From Zoroaster sp. YZ-2022 (taxonomy: Eukaryota; Echinodermata; Asteroidea; Forcipulatida; Zoroasteridae): a DNA stretch of 64,000 nucleotides. Shown here piece by piece: positions 1 to 10,022 of the stretch. The stretch spans positions 6,245,402 through 6,309,401 of the forward strand of contig CM055828.1 in assembly GCA_029582265.1 (NCBI GenBank), given 5' to 3'. Below the pieces are notes generated by a model that made no database searches, was not told where the DNA came from, and was given only the letters and a program-made list of their open reading frames with translations. The position numbers and the translations under genes are program-made. Every line of letters begins with the position of its first letter. Position 1 is the first letter of the stretch.

Positions 1-56
1 GCGTTCTGACTTAAATAGTAATAGTACCTGCCTTTACTGCACTCCAAAATTGGTCT

Positions 57-405
57 TCCCATCTCATTATCATATCATGCATTATTTATGAGGAGCTGTG
101 AGATAGCCTGCTTGTGTAATACTCTGTAAAAGAAAGATGAAAGTCCCTCTGCTAGATCATTATCTCATTATCATATTCGTGAGCATCTCTGATTTGTTGA
201 CTCCCACCAGCAAACCACACACAAACTGAAGCGCAGTCTAAAGAATCCATGAAACAGCTTCTGTGATCATCACCTCATTATCATCATGCATTATTCATGA
301 GCATATCTGATTTGTTTATTCATTACCAGCAAACCACATACAAATTAATGAAATAGCTAGTAGGGCAAAAAGTGCAATCTAAAGAAAATGATGAAAGAGC
401 TTCAA
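57..405 (+). repeat. Degenerate triplicated AT-rich segment
   Basis: CTCATTATCAT recurs three times (near 62, 171 and 272). Two copies continue through TGCATTATT(C/T)ATGAG and two through ATCTCTGATTTG-like sequence, ACCAGCAAACCACA and a (CAGT/CAAT)CTAAAGAA segment. Unit spacing is about 100-110 bases. No gene is visible. Confidence 0.6.
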
Positions 406-633
406 CAACACAAAGAAATAGATGATGGATGGCAATCACAGGACTATTAGGGCTGCCATTCTTCTCAACCCCTTAAAAAATTTTTTTTTTTTTTTAAATA
501 CTCTCTTGTTCAGGGCTTTTTTCCTCTGGTGTAAATTTGTTGTAGGCCAAGTAGGGGTCAGTGGTTTGTATTCAGCTTGAGCTGGGCCCATGGAGAGTGT
601 GGTGTCCCCCGAGCAAAGGGGGTGGGGATTAAG

Positions 634-674
634 ATGATGTTATGTACATGTACACGCAAACAGCACTGGAGCAG
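634..674 (+). CDS. Possible alternative first coding exon of NAV (weak)
   Basis: A perfect donor, CAG|GTAAGT, lies at 674/675. Upstream of it a frame from ATG at 634 is open for 13 codons (MMLCTCTRKQHWS) plus AG, which is phase 2. Joined to the large exon at 12757 it would complete an AGT Ser codon and read into the DDSSS segment. This is the only support: the frame match has a one-in-three chance of occurring randomly, the peptide is not recognised, and no promoter is evident. A second strong donor at 859/860 (TCG|GTAAGT) is nearby. It may equally be a UTR exon or nothing. Confidence 0.17.
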
Positions 675-1563
675 GTAAGTGTGTCACGCACATGTACACA
701 GTCACAAGAACACTATTCCTGGGGCCTCTCTATTGAGTTCCTTTTTATCTGTGCACTTGCTCTACGATCATCGGTTGCATTAGCGACTGCTATTTTCTGG
801 TCAGTGGTTCTGGATGTTCAACTCCACTGATTATGGACTGTCACAGTGTACCCTCATCGGTAAGTCACACCTTTGATTAGCTTGAGGTACATGTGGAGTT
901 TGGAGGAGTGGCGCTTGTTTGTTTAGTGTGGTATTATCACATCAAATTCATAGATGGAAAAATGTTCACTTTTTTTGTTTGCCCTGTGGATAGCATTTTA
1001 ACCTGACAGTGATGGCTGTTATTTTAGGGGATGTGTTTGATCGAGATTCTCTGTTACTGTAGTGTGTACGTAGAGCAGTTTGTCGGCAGTGCAGTTTGTT
1101 GTGATACACCTCAAGTTTATTCTAATTTTAATCTAAAGCAATAACCTCTGAAAATGGAAACTCTCAAAACCAAAAAACGTCAGAAATATTAAGTACTTTT
1201 GGACAAATAATTTGCCAGATTTTAAGAGACTTCTTTGAATGAATGTTAAGCTGTTTTAAGATATTATTGATCTTATAAATTGTTTTAATTAAATTTATTT
1301 ATTAAATTTGTTTTGTTAAATACATGGGCTGACAATTTTAGTCAATTCTAGAAATAGATCATGATGGGAAACTTCTGAGATACTACAGATGGCAAACAGA
1401 CCAGTTATTTTCCATTATTCTCAATATAGTGAGTATGCTCTAATGTGAAAGAAAAGTAAATAGACTGCCACTTATCATCTATAAAAATTATCACATAAGA
1501 TGTCAATTTTCTTTTAACATGGTCAATTATAGGTAAAACTTGTAGCTTTGCATGGTGAGGATG
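675..1563. other. Non-coding, nothing recognised
   Basis: AT-rich intron or 5' sequence without repeats or open frames that I can support, apart from the isolated donor-like site at 859/860. At 1541-1575 the sequence TAGCTTTGCATGGTGA leads into the foldback element; the same lead-in precedes related pieces at 25630 and 36950. Confidence 0.5.
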
Positions 1564-1804
1564 ATAAGTAAGACTAATTGCGGTGACACTATGTGGAATC
1601 TCAATTGAGTAGTAATTAGTTCTGAAAAGAACTGGAGGTACAACTCGACATTTCGATCAGTGTGCTCTGATCGTCCTCCTGATTCTCCTGAGGACGATCA
1701 GAACACACTGATCAAAACGTCGAGTTGTACCTCCAGTTCTTTTCAGAACTAATTACTACTCAATTGAGATTCCACATGGTGTCACCGCAATTAGTCTTAC
1801 TTAT
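1564..1804. mobile_element. Foldback MITE with 114-bp arms
   Basis: Left arm 1564-1677 and right arm 1691-1804 are inverted copies with about 4 mismatches by eye, separated by a 13-base spacer. The arms start ATAAGTAAGACTAATTGCGG and include a GATCAGTGTGCTCTGATC section. Half copies or diverged relatives occur near 22655-22825, 25625-25785, 36950-37085, 43825-43920 and 48861-48982. Confidence 0.88.
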
Positions 1805-2903
1805 TGTCAATTATGTCCATATTTCTATTTTTTATTAGAAAATCCATGGTAAAACAAAATAGATAAATAAGTGGAATTCCCTTGGGCAATATACTGCAGT
1901 GAAAGGCAGTTTCATGTATCTGCGATAATGGTGCTTTTCTATGTAAAAAGAGCTTAAATGGAACATTTTTTGTAGAAGCTTGCGTTTGTTTAGCTCACTT
2001 TTCATGTGTGTTTTGTTCATCTGTATTATTCCTCTTTTCTCCATGGCTTGTCAAAAACCAACACTTGGAAAAATTTCCTCGGGGAAAGCACTGAAGAACA
2101 GTTCTTTGAGAAACTGTAGAGGTGTATCCCACTTACAACATAGCTTTTGTAAAACTACATACATATTTGATCCAAATTGCCAACCCAAACTCAGAGAGTA
2201 CAGAAGCAGCTGAGAAAATTTGTATTCCATTGACACCCTCTCGAAAACAGCTCATTTCAGTGAAAAACCCCGGAGGAAATAATGCATGCATGCTTCAAAC
2301 ACCAACATTTTGTGTAGAGAGTCCTAGCTGTCTGTGCATTACAGCAACACCCGTCTGGCAATTAAGGGTATGGAGTTTGCTTTAGGGTATATGAGGAGAG
2401 GCTCCAGTGTGGTGTTAAAAGAATCTGTTTACTAATTTCAGTAGTGGTGGGGTGTTTCTGTTCTACCTCCATGGTTTCATCTGGTTTTTAACGGGTACAC
2501 AAATTTGTGGCTTTGGTGATTGGTCCAAAAAAGTCGGAATTTGTCCCTAATTTGCCATAGTGACCAATCCGACTTTTTTCAGTTTTAAGTTTCCCCGTCC
2601 ATTAGTACATTCAGGAAGAGACCTACCATTGTATCTAATCCACGTGCATGTATTCCTTATAGTTTTGGAGATAGAGCATGCATTCAAATGACGAATGCTC
2701 TAACTGGCTATTTTTGTAATTTGGCAAAGTGACCAATACCGCATTGGTCACTATGCCAACTTAATTCGGGATTGGTCATTGTGGCAAATAGGGATGAATT
2801 GATATCTTGTGGGTCATTAGAGGGAACAAAGACTTTGAAAATTATACATTTCAAAAATTAAATTGAAGCATTGCACGTACACTGTAGGGTTTGCAATTCT
2901 TCT
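1805..2903. other. Non-coding, with short inverted pieces
   Basis: Around 2527-2579, AAAAAAGTCGGA and TCCGACTTTTTT face each other across about 28 bases, and TTGGTCACTATG(C)CAA-type motifs recur to 2790 in both orientations. This is probably a decayed inverted-repeat element. Short open frames at 1980-2385 have no coding character. Confidence 0.45.
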
Positions 2904-2907
2904 TTAA

Positions 2908-3150
2908 CCAGTTCGCGTCGGAGGCCGTGTATACACGCAATTTTTTTTTGCACCACGGATCGGAGAGCGTCTAAACATGCCATAGGAAACTCCAATATAT
3001 TTGTATTCATGCTCAGTTGAGCCACGCGTGTACGGTGACATGCTCAGAAGACGTGGCCACGAGTTGTGGAAGCTTCCATTAACATGTGTGTGGGAAAAAG
3101 AAACCCGCACAGGGGCCCAGAAAAACTTTTTTATTCCCGACGCGAACTGG
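2908..3150 (+). mobile_element. TTAA-flanked MITE family A, copy 1
   Basis: A 243-bp element with terminal inverted repeats starting CCAGTTCGCGTCGG and ending CCGACGCGAACTGG. TTAA lies directly at both ends (2904-2907, 3151-3154), as expected of a piggyBac-type target duplication. Internally it has GTGTATACAC near the left end and an AAAAAGTTTTTCTGGGCC block (reverse complement) near the right. No transposase is encoded. Confidence 0.9.
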
Positions 3151-3782
3151 TTAAAACCATCCAAATGAACCTGTAGTGTACATGTAAACAAAAGTAATGA
3201 ATGGCCTTGTGTTTCCGACCCTAGCGGAGCCTTTTTTAAAAAGGTTGTGATATTAATTATTATCGCAGCCTTTGGAGAAAAAAAAAAACCTCTGTTAGGG
3301 TCAAAATGTGAGGCCACTATAAACTACTTTTGGGGGCAATTATTAAATTGTGTACAGTACAGTACAGAGATTTTTTTCAAAATTATGTAAAAGATTTGTC
3401 CTTTCCACTTCGCATGTACCAGGTATTTTTGTTTTTAAATTTTAACAAAACAAAAACCAAGCAAATCTTCAGACTGATTTTTGGGCTCTTGAATCTAGAT
3501 ATCATCTCATTATCCCTAACCCCCTAGGTATTTCTGGCTAGGAACCTTCCTGAAGCCTCCAAAATCCATCAAAAGAAACATGCCCAAGTTATCTTCAAAA
3601 TGCACCGTGCATTTTCGTTGATCTTTCATATTCAGCACTTATGGCCTGTACTTCTTGCCATGTAGTAATTTTGTCCCATTTGAAGAGGTGAAAGTACCAG
3701 TTTCCAACAGTGTTGAATTTTCCCCCAAAAAAGTGCCCCTTGGAGGATTTTGCAGGATATGGGGTGGTTAGGATTATATTAA

Positions 3783-4075
3783 AGGGAAGGTACAACATTG
3801 GTGATGTACATACATTCCAACCCTCTAGTTTTCAAGAAATACATCATAAAACTATTCTGTACAAATGTCATCACAATAGGTGCTCATGTTTTTGAGAAAA
3901 ATAACACAAAACTGTTTCATGTTTTGTATTTTTTACAAAAAGTCGCCAGATGGAAAATTGGACATAAGAATTTCTGGGGTTTTTTTTCAGGATGATTGAT
4001 ACAGTGTACATGTAGATGTACAAAGAAAATTGTATAATTATTTGTTAATTTTATTACCAATCTTGTGACTTGCCT
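3783..4075. mobile_element. TTAA-flanked MITE family D (satellite-related), copy without array
   Basis: The ends read AGGGAAGGTACAACATTGGT on the left and, inverted, AGGCAAGTCACAAGATTGGT on the right, with TTAA at both flanks (3779-3782, 4076-4079). The interior is AT-rich, with a TTTTTGAGAAAAA segment shared with 49240-49270. It belongs to the family that carries the 68-bp module elsewhere. Confidence 0.68.
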
Positions 4076-4079
4076 TTAA

Positions 4080-5137
4080 AATCACGTCTGTCCCTAGAAT
4101 GTTGACGACAATTTTCCAAACGGATCAAAGACCAATTCATCAGATAAGACTATAAGAAACATCCCAAGCCGTGCTCTGCGGCACCTCACCGAGGTACCAT
4201 TAAGTTGGTCACAAACACTAGTAGGAAGTGCCGTGTCACGCACACAGGGTCCTTCGTCATCTTTTCTAAGATTGCTTGGGGGGAGGAGAGGAAGCTGTTA
4301 TTTTGTTCCTTTTTATTGCCGGCACCCATTCAAAACAGTCAATGGACAAAGGATCTTGTGATGGCATGCAAGTGAGCCTAAGAGGGGAGAAATGAAACAT
4401 AAAAACTACCAATTTATGTAACATCCACAGTACAGAACCAATTTTTTCCATCAGAGAATATTTCTTCAAATTTCCTGTACAATTTTGATATTTTACGGTG
4501 ATTTTGTATCAATTGTAAGGAATAAAAATGAACTGATTTTGGGTCCAGTATAAAGACTGCTCATAAGTATTTTTCTAACAGGTCCCCTTCATTCCTTCTC
4601 TTTCCCAATCACATCCCAGTAACTGTTGGTAAACATGATTATTTCATTTAAAAAAAAAAAATTCTTCATATCCCTGTGGAATTTCTTTGAAAATAGGTTG
4701 ATATTCTAAGCCAGTGTCCTTGATTGAACACTGATTGGAATAATACGAGCATTGTAAAGCTGTCAAATTTATTTTACTTCCTTGATCACCGGCCAAGTTT
4801 TTTATTTTTACAATATTTTGTAAATTCCTTAGTTCCGGGTCAGTTGTTGTTTATTTATGTTTATTTGGCTGGTCTCTGAAATAGTGAGGGGCTATTGAGA
4901 ATAGTTTTTGTATTTCTGTCTTGTTGCTTGTTTGCCTCACTGGTATTCATATCAAACAAATTTTTACCATAATAAGCAGTAGCCTTAATGGGTATATTTC
5001 AACTATACTAACCCGATTGGGAGATTTTTCTATCCCGATTAAAACCACATTCTCCCAATGAGGATATCACTAGACCCCCAATTGGATGACAACTGGGTGA
5101 CAATGACACCTGCCAAAATAATTGAGTATTTCTTTTG
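4080..5137. other. Non-coding, nothing recognised
   Basis: AT-rich sequence without convincing open frames, splice-flanked segments or repeats I can name. Confidence 0.5.
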
Positions 5138-5159
5138 AAATTAAAGGCAGTGTACACTC

Positions 5160-5645
5160 AAAGTCTTCTTCATCTTTCGGCTGCTCCCTTGTTATTAGGG
5201 GTCGCCACAGTAGATCATCTGTTTCCATCTCTTCCTGTCCTCTGCATCTTCCTCTGTTGCACCAACCACCTGCATATCCTCCCTCACCACATCCATAAAC
5301 CTCCTCTTTGGCCTTCCTCTTTTCCTCTTGCCTGGCAACTCCATCTTTAGCATCCTTTTCCCGACATACCCATCATCTCTCCTATGCACATGTCCAAACC
5401 ATCTCAATCTCGCCTCTCTCACTTTGTCTCCAAACCGTCTAACATGAGCTCTCCCTCTAATATACTCATTCCTAATTCCTGTCCATCCTCGTTACTCCCA
5501 ACAAAAACCTTAGCATCTTCAGCTCTGCCATCTCCAGCTCCACCTCCTGTCTTTTTGTCAGTGCCACCGCCTCCAAACCATACAACATAGCTGGTCTCAC
5601 TACCGTCTTGAAAACCTTCCCTTTCACTCTTTCTTACTGGTACGC
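5160..5645 (-). mobile_element. 3' fragment of an RTE-like LINE, frameshifted
   Basis: Read on the - strand, this encodes the C-terminal end of a non-LTR retrotransposon protein: a segment with VVRPAMLYGLEAVAL, then RLRWFGHVHRRDDGYVG, then PGKRKRGRPKRRFMDVV and a terminal CGDP before the stop (5192-5194). The WFGHV-RRD-YVG and KRGRPKRR motifs are typical of this LINE tail. The short 3' UTR ends in an AGCCGAAAGATGAAGAAGA tail. A one-base frameshift lies near 5462-5467, between the two parts, and the element is 5'-truncated, so it is dead. An 18-base direct repeat, AAATTAAAGGCAGTGTAC, occurs at 5138-5155 and 5859-5876. Confidence 0.87.
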
Positions 5646-5858
5646 TCAAAATAAATGTCTGTAAATGATTTAAAGATTTAAGCAATAAAGCAAAGCAAAG
5701 CAAACGCTCAGAACTATAGATTTCACCCCAGTGTTTTTCAAAACAGCGGCCCCAGTACCCCGAGCAAAATTTACGTGGATTTTTCAAAACTGCCCAATCA
5801 CACCCCTGTTATAAGAACCATAGTTTTTATTAATTAATTTTTTAATTATTTTTTTTAT

Positions 5859-6190
5859 AAATTAAAGGCAGTGTACTTAAAGTAAGGCCGTGTCCAAATT
5901 AAGCATTTCTGGCAACCGCTACGGCTATGGCTATAGAAGAAACACTGATCTAACCATAGCCGTAGCCAAAGCCATCATTTCAGATATGGCCTTGATGTCT
6001 GTGAATGCATCCATACTTTATAACAATCAAGAGAGATGTACAGAAACCACCCTGTGAAAGTTTCAGCTTATTTCGTTGTCATTAGAGAAAAATAATGATT
6101 TCAGATTATTTTTATGTGAGACAGAATAACTTCTCAGTATGTTCAGTACAAATACCATCTTAAAATAGTTCTCAATTTCTTTTTGGGTTA
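5859..6190. repeat. Dispersed repeat fragment, family D-related
   Basis: It starts TTAAAGGCAGTGTAC and contains a palindromic GGCTATGGCTATAG / CTAACCATAGCC section, then CATCCATACTTTATAA and TGTGAAAGTTTCAGCTTATT. The latter part recurs near 38325-38430, 47690-47790, 53030-53120 and 20580-20620. Confidence 0.55.
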
Positions 6191-6217
6191 TTACCACTGA
6201 TGTACAATCTCTTTTAA

Positions 6218-6435
6218 AGGGACAATATCATTACGATCAGAGCAGACTTTCAACAGGGCATGGAATCGGTGTACTAGTTTAAGATGAACGCAGTGACTGA
6301 AAATTACTGGCTCATGTATGCAGCAGCAACGGTAATATGACCTTATCATGTGGGATATTATTTTCAGTCACTGAGTTAATCTAAAACTAGCACTCTGATT
6401 CCATGCCCTGTTGGTCGTGACGATATTGTCCCCTT
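6218..6435. mobile_element. MITE family C, copy 1
   Basis: Near-palindromic element beginning AGGGACAATATC and ending in the inverse. Long inner arms contain GACTTTCAACAGGGCATGGA at the left (inverse CATGCCCTGTTGG at the right) and a middle with CAGTGACTGAAAATTACTGG. TTAA precedes the left end. Confidence 0.82.
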
Positions 6436-6528
6436 TTTTAAGTTTCAAATCTTTACCAAACAGAAACATTTGATAAGAAATACTAACAGGTCGTCCGTTT
6501 TTGTTCCATCACTGAAAACATTCATTAA

Positions 6529-6769
6529 CCAGTTCGCGTCGGGAATAAAAAAGTTTTTCTGGGCCCCTGTGGCGGGTTTCTTTTTCCCACACACGTTAAT
6601 GGAAGCTTCCACAGCGCGTGGCCACGTTTTCCGAGCATGTCACTGTACACGCATGGCTGAACCGAGCATGCATACAAATATTCCGGAGTTTCCTATGGCG
6701 TGTATAGATGCTCTCCGATCCATGGTGCAAAACAAATTGCGTGTATACACGGCCTCCGATGCGAACTGG
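6529..6769 (-). mobile_element. TTAA-flanked MITE family A, copy 2
   Basis: A 241-bp copy in reverse orientation relative to 2908-3150. TTAA lies at 6525-6528 and 6770-6773. The open frames here simply read through the element. Confidence 0.9.
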
Positions 6770-6773
6770 TTAA

Positions 6774-8752
6774 TGAAAACATTTTAGGTACAATTTTGAC
6801 CGTTTGCCATTCTTTCTTGACTGTCATTATGCTAAACAAAACCCATGGTTTCTTATCATTTTTATATCAGTCCAGAAATATAGCTTAAACTTTCCTGTTT
6901 TCTAAACTTTTACATTTTTTCCCTTTTTGCAAGAACTGCAAGTTCCAGCCTACCGTACACATCCTCTCTGAACATCCTTTCTCCTTGTAGTGTTTGACCT
7001 CATGTTGTAACCAGTCAGTGCTTACAACCGATAATCAGCTGTTTAAATTTACAAAAGTGAAGCAATAGTGACAGCATTTTTCTATTTGTCCAACATTTGA
7101 AGATGGAGATGTTTTTGTGATGTTGTCAGAACATGAACGAGGAGCGTTAAACCTTACTTAATGGCCCCATGATGGGTTTATTTTATTATAAAGGTATCCT
7201 TCTACTGGGTTGGATCAGTTTGAGATCAGAAACACTTCTCAAACGCGGCATAAACCTTTCAACTTGTGTACAAATTGAATGCAACGTGATGCCTATCTCA
7301 CCCTCACAAAGAAAAAGAAAACGTTTGAAAACATGTCTCCCTCGAAATCGCAAATGGAAAGTTTTTAAAAACTGAAATCTGTTACACACGCTACCTTCAG
7401 ACAATTATGACCAAATCTCTCCCCAGACCCTACAAGAAGAAGACAATGGTACATAACATGCACTTGAACGGTTACCTTGACAAACATAAAAAACGTTGTC
7501 ACACCAGTCCTACCGTCCCAGTGTCCCTGTGGACTTTCCTTTTGGGATCTGAAAAGCACACAAACGGTTAACACAGCATGTGTGTAGACGGTCATGCAGG
7601 GAGGTTGTGGACACCTTCACAAAAGCGTCCAGGAAACCCTTTATGGCCGTGGTGTCAAAATGGGGCAGGTACCTGTTTTGAGTAGTTCGGTTCTCATGAT
7701 TTCACAGTTTAAAGTCAAGAGCGGGTAGGTGGTAGGGGTTGTTCAGGAGAGGTTACACCAGTTGCTTGAAGTACCCTCCCGAGAGTTGGTTCTTGTTTGA
7801 TGTTAGCTTAGCTGGAGAATAGTAGCACAGCTGAAGTATTGACTGAGATTTGTTTGACCGGTGATCCAGGGTCTATTCCAAAACATGGTGTCCTGTTCTG
7901 GATGGACCACATAAAGCACCTTGCGTTTGTATTTTTTTCTTTCTTGAATGCTTAGAGTAAGCAAGTGGTGCATTCAACCTCTCTAAGGATCTTTACTTTT
8001 AAGTGTTGTGTTAAATGATGTGCCCTTGTTGGATGCTTGAATAAGTTGTCAATGAGACCACTGTATCATTGCTGAATGGCTCGCCAAATGCAGGTGTTAT
8101 CCGAGCTTTTAAGAGCTTAAAACCAACTGTTTTTTAAAAAGTGCAGTATGAGCACTACATTACAGAAAATTCACAGTTCGAAGTTGGCAAAGCTTGAATT
8201 GACAGCAGTTTCTGAAGAGCAGTGAAAATTATATTACCTCTTCCTCATCGTACAGTATAAGTTTTCCTGGCTTTAAAGTTGTCTATTATTAAGTGACTGA
8301 GTTGAAAAAAGGCCGTCTTTAAGGGTGAGGAAATCTTGGACTTCTCACTTTTTTGAAACTGTTGTGCCGATTTTCAGAAATTCCAAGCAAAAAGTTGTTA
8401 TTTTACAAGATTTTGACTACAGCTGGCAAGAAGTTTGGCAAAAAAAATGACTCTTTACGTGAAAAATCCATCACGGTCCTCCAAGCGGATACGTGGAACA
8501 GCGATAGTCGGCAATGGCGAAGGAATCCGATGGAAGAATTATGGATTTATGTATGCCAAAAGAGGGTAGGAAACTTAATGTTTAAAACAAATTCATTTCC
8601 AATGTTATTAGTCAGACAAAATTTTATATATTAAACTGTTTAAATGATAGTTAAATAGATTCTATAGAGTTATATAAGATAATGAGTTTACAATAAGTTA
8701 TAAATTGCGGAACCAGCTGCTATATAGGATTCTAACCGGCCAACCGTCGTCA
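6774..8752. other. Non-coding, nothing firm
   Basis: No repeats that I can name. At 8376-8566 there is an open frame after TTTTCAG and before a GTAGGA donor-like site (peptide includes QADTWNSDSRQW), but it is unrecognised and no family supports it. I do not call it an exon. Confidence 0.4.
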
Positions 8753-8940
8753 GGCAAGCTCGGTAGTCGAGAGGTTAAGACGTCTGCACTGGTGCACAGG
8801 AGGTCATGGGTTCGAATCCTGCCCGAGTCGCCTGTGAAGTTTTTTCACAGACACTTGAAAAGCACTGAGTATGCAGTGCTACACATACACGTCGGTGTCG
8901 GGCAAAATTAAATTGGTTATCACCCAATGCAAGAATTTCA
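8753..8940 (+). mobile_element. tRNA-derived SINE
   Basis: 8753-8832 has the layout of a degenerate tRNA: D-stem region GTCGAGAGGTTAAGAC, pol III B-box GGTTCGAATCC (8809-8819), and an acceptor-like CTCGG paired with CCGAG. A non-tRNA body follows and ends GGTTATCACCCAATGCAAGA. A 5'-truncated reverse copy of this body is at 53511-53615, which shows it is a mobile family and not a tRNA gene. Confidence 0.83.
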
Positions 8941-9285
8941 CCAACCTAGTATAATAAGTTATTCGTTCAAGGTTTTTGTACTTGTACTTTTGTACTTACT
9001 AAGTTTTTTGTACTTACTAAAAATATTTGACTGAAGCAAGAGTCAAACATATGACCTCCAGATTTGTTTTCTTCTGGTGCTCTACCAACTGTTAAGCCCT
9101 GGCATTGGCAGTCTTCCAATTTGTCAATTGGGTATCAAAGTTTCTTTTGACAAATTTCCTTCATTGTGACATACTGACTAATAATGGACACTTGGAATTC
9201 TTAGAATGTCTCCTTAGAATTCTCACCTTCACATTTCCCATTTTTATGCACATGTGACTTGTATACATGTGTGCCACAGACCAGA

Positions 9286-10022
9286 CTTGTAGTCAAGTAC
9301 TTTTTCATGAGCACGAATATGAGTACAGAAAATTATACTCGAGTACGAGTACTAGTACTAGTACCAGTACTCCAACTCTATAGTTTTAGTCAAGTGTTTT
9401 TCATGAGTATGAGTGCACCAACTCTATAGATGTAGTTGAGTACTTTTTCATGAGCATGAGTATGGGTACAGAAAAATGTACTTGAGCATGAGTACTAGTA
9501 CCAGTACACTAACTCTATAGCAGGCATGATATTCTTCCTACTTTTGTAGGAAATCCTACCTTTTGATTTTGAAAACCCTACCATGAAACCGGGTTCTGAC
9601 TAACTTCAGACCGTGGAAACTTACCTTGTGTATCATTTTATTGTAAATACTAAGATAAAAAAACAGTTTCCTTGCTATACATGGCTATAGAGGTAAACCG
9701 CTATAGGCCAGTATATGCCTAATGATAATGGCAAACAATTTTTCCTACCTTTTCATTTTCCTCACGGTATCATCCCTGCTCTATAGTTGTAGTCAAGTAC
9801 TTTTTCATGAGTATGAGTACACCAACTCTATAGCTGTAGTTGAGTACTTTTTCACGAGTATGAGTACAGAAAAATGTATATGAGCATGAGTACTAGTACC
9901 AGTACACTAACTATATAGTTGTAGTTGAGTGCCTTTTTATGAGTATGAGTATGTTCTTGAATATGAATACTGTATAGTTGTCAAGTACTTTTTCATGAGT
10001 ACAAGTATGAGTATTTGTACTA
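9286..10022 (+). repeat. GTAC/GAGTA-rich degenerate minisatellite
   Basis: Repeats of roughly 50-90 bases are built from CTCTATAGTTGTAGTCAAGT, ACTTTTTCATGAGTATGAGT and ACTAGTACCAGTAC-type blocks. It is interrupted at 9521-9778 by an inserted MITE. The open frame across 9929-10201 is an artefact of this array. Confidence 0.82.
9521..9778. mobile_element. hAT-like MITE nested in the minisatellite
   Basis: 258 bp with ends CAGGCATGATA and TATCATCCCTG (inverse CAGGGATGATA). CTCTATAG occurs directly at both ends (9513-9520, 9779-9786), an 8-bp target duplication typical of hAT elements. CTCTATAG is itself part of the minisatellite unit. Confidence 0.8.

Noticed and set aside
2904..3317. 137-codon frame on the - strand
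   Set aside because: It reads through MITE family A; matching frames appear in the other copies only because of shared repeat sequence.
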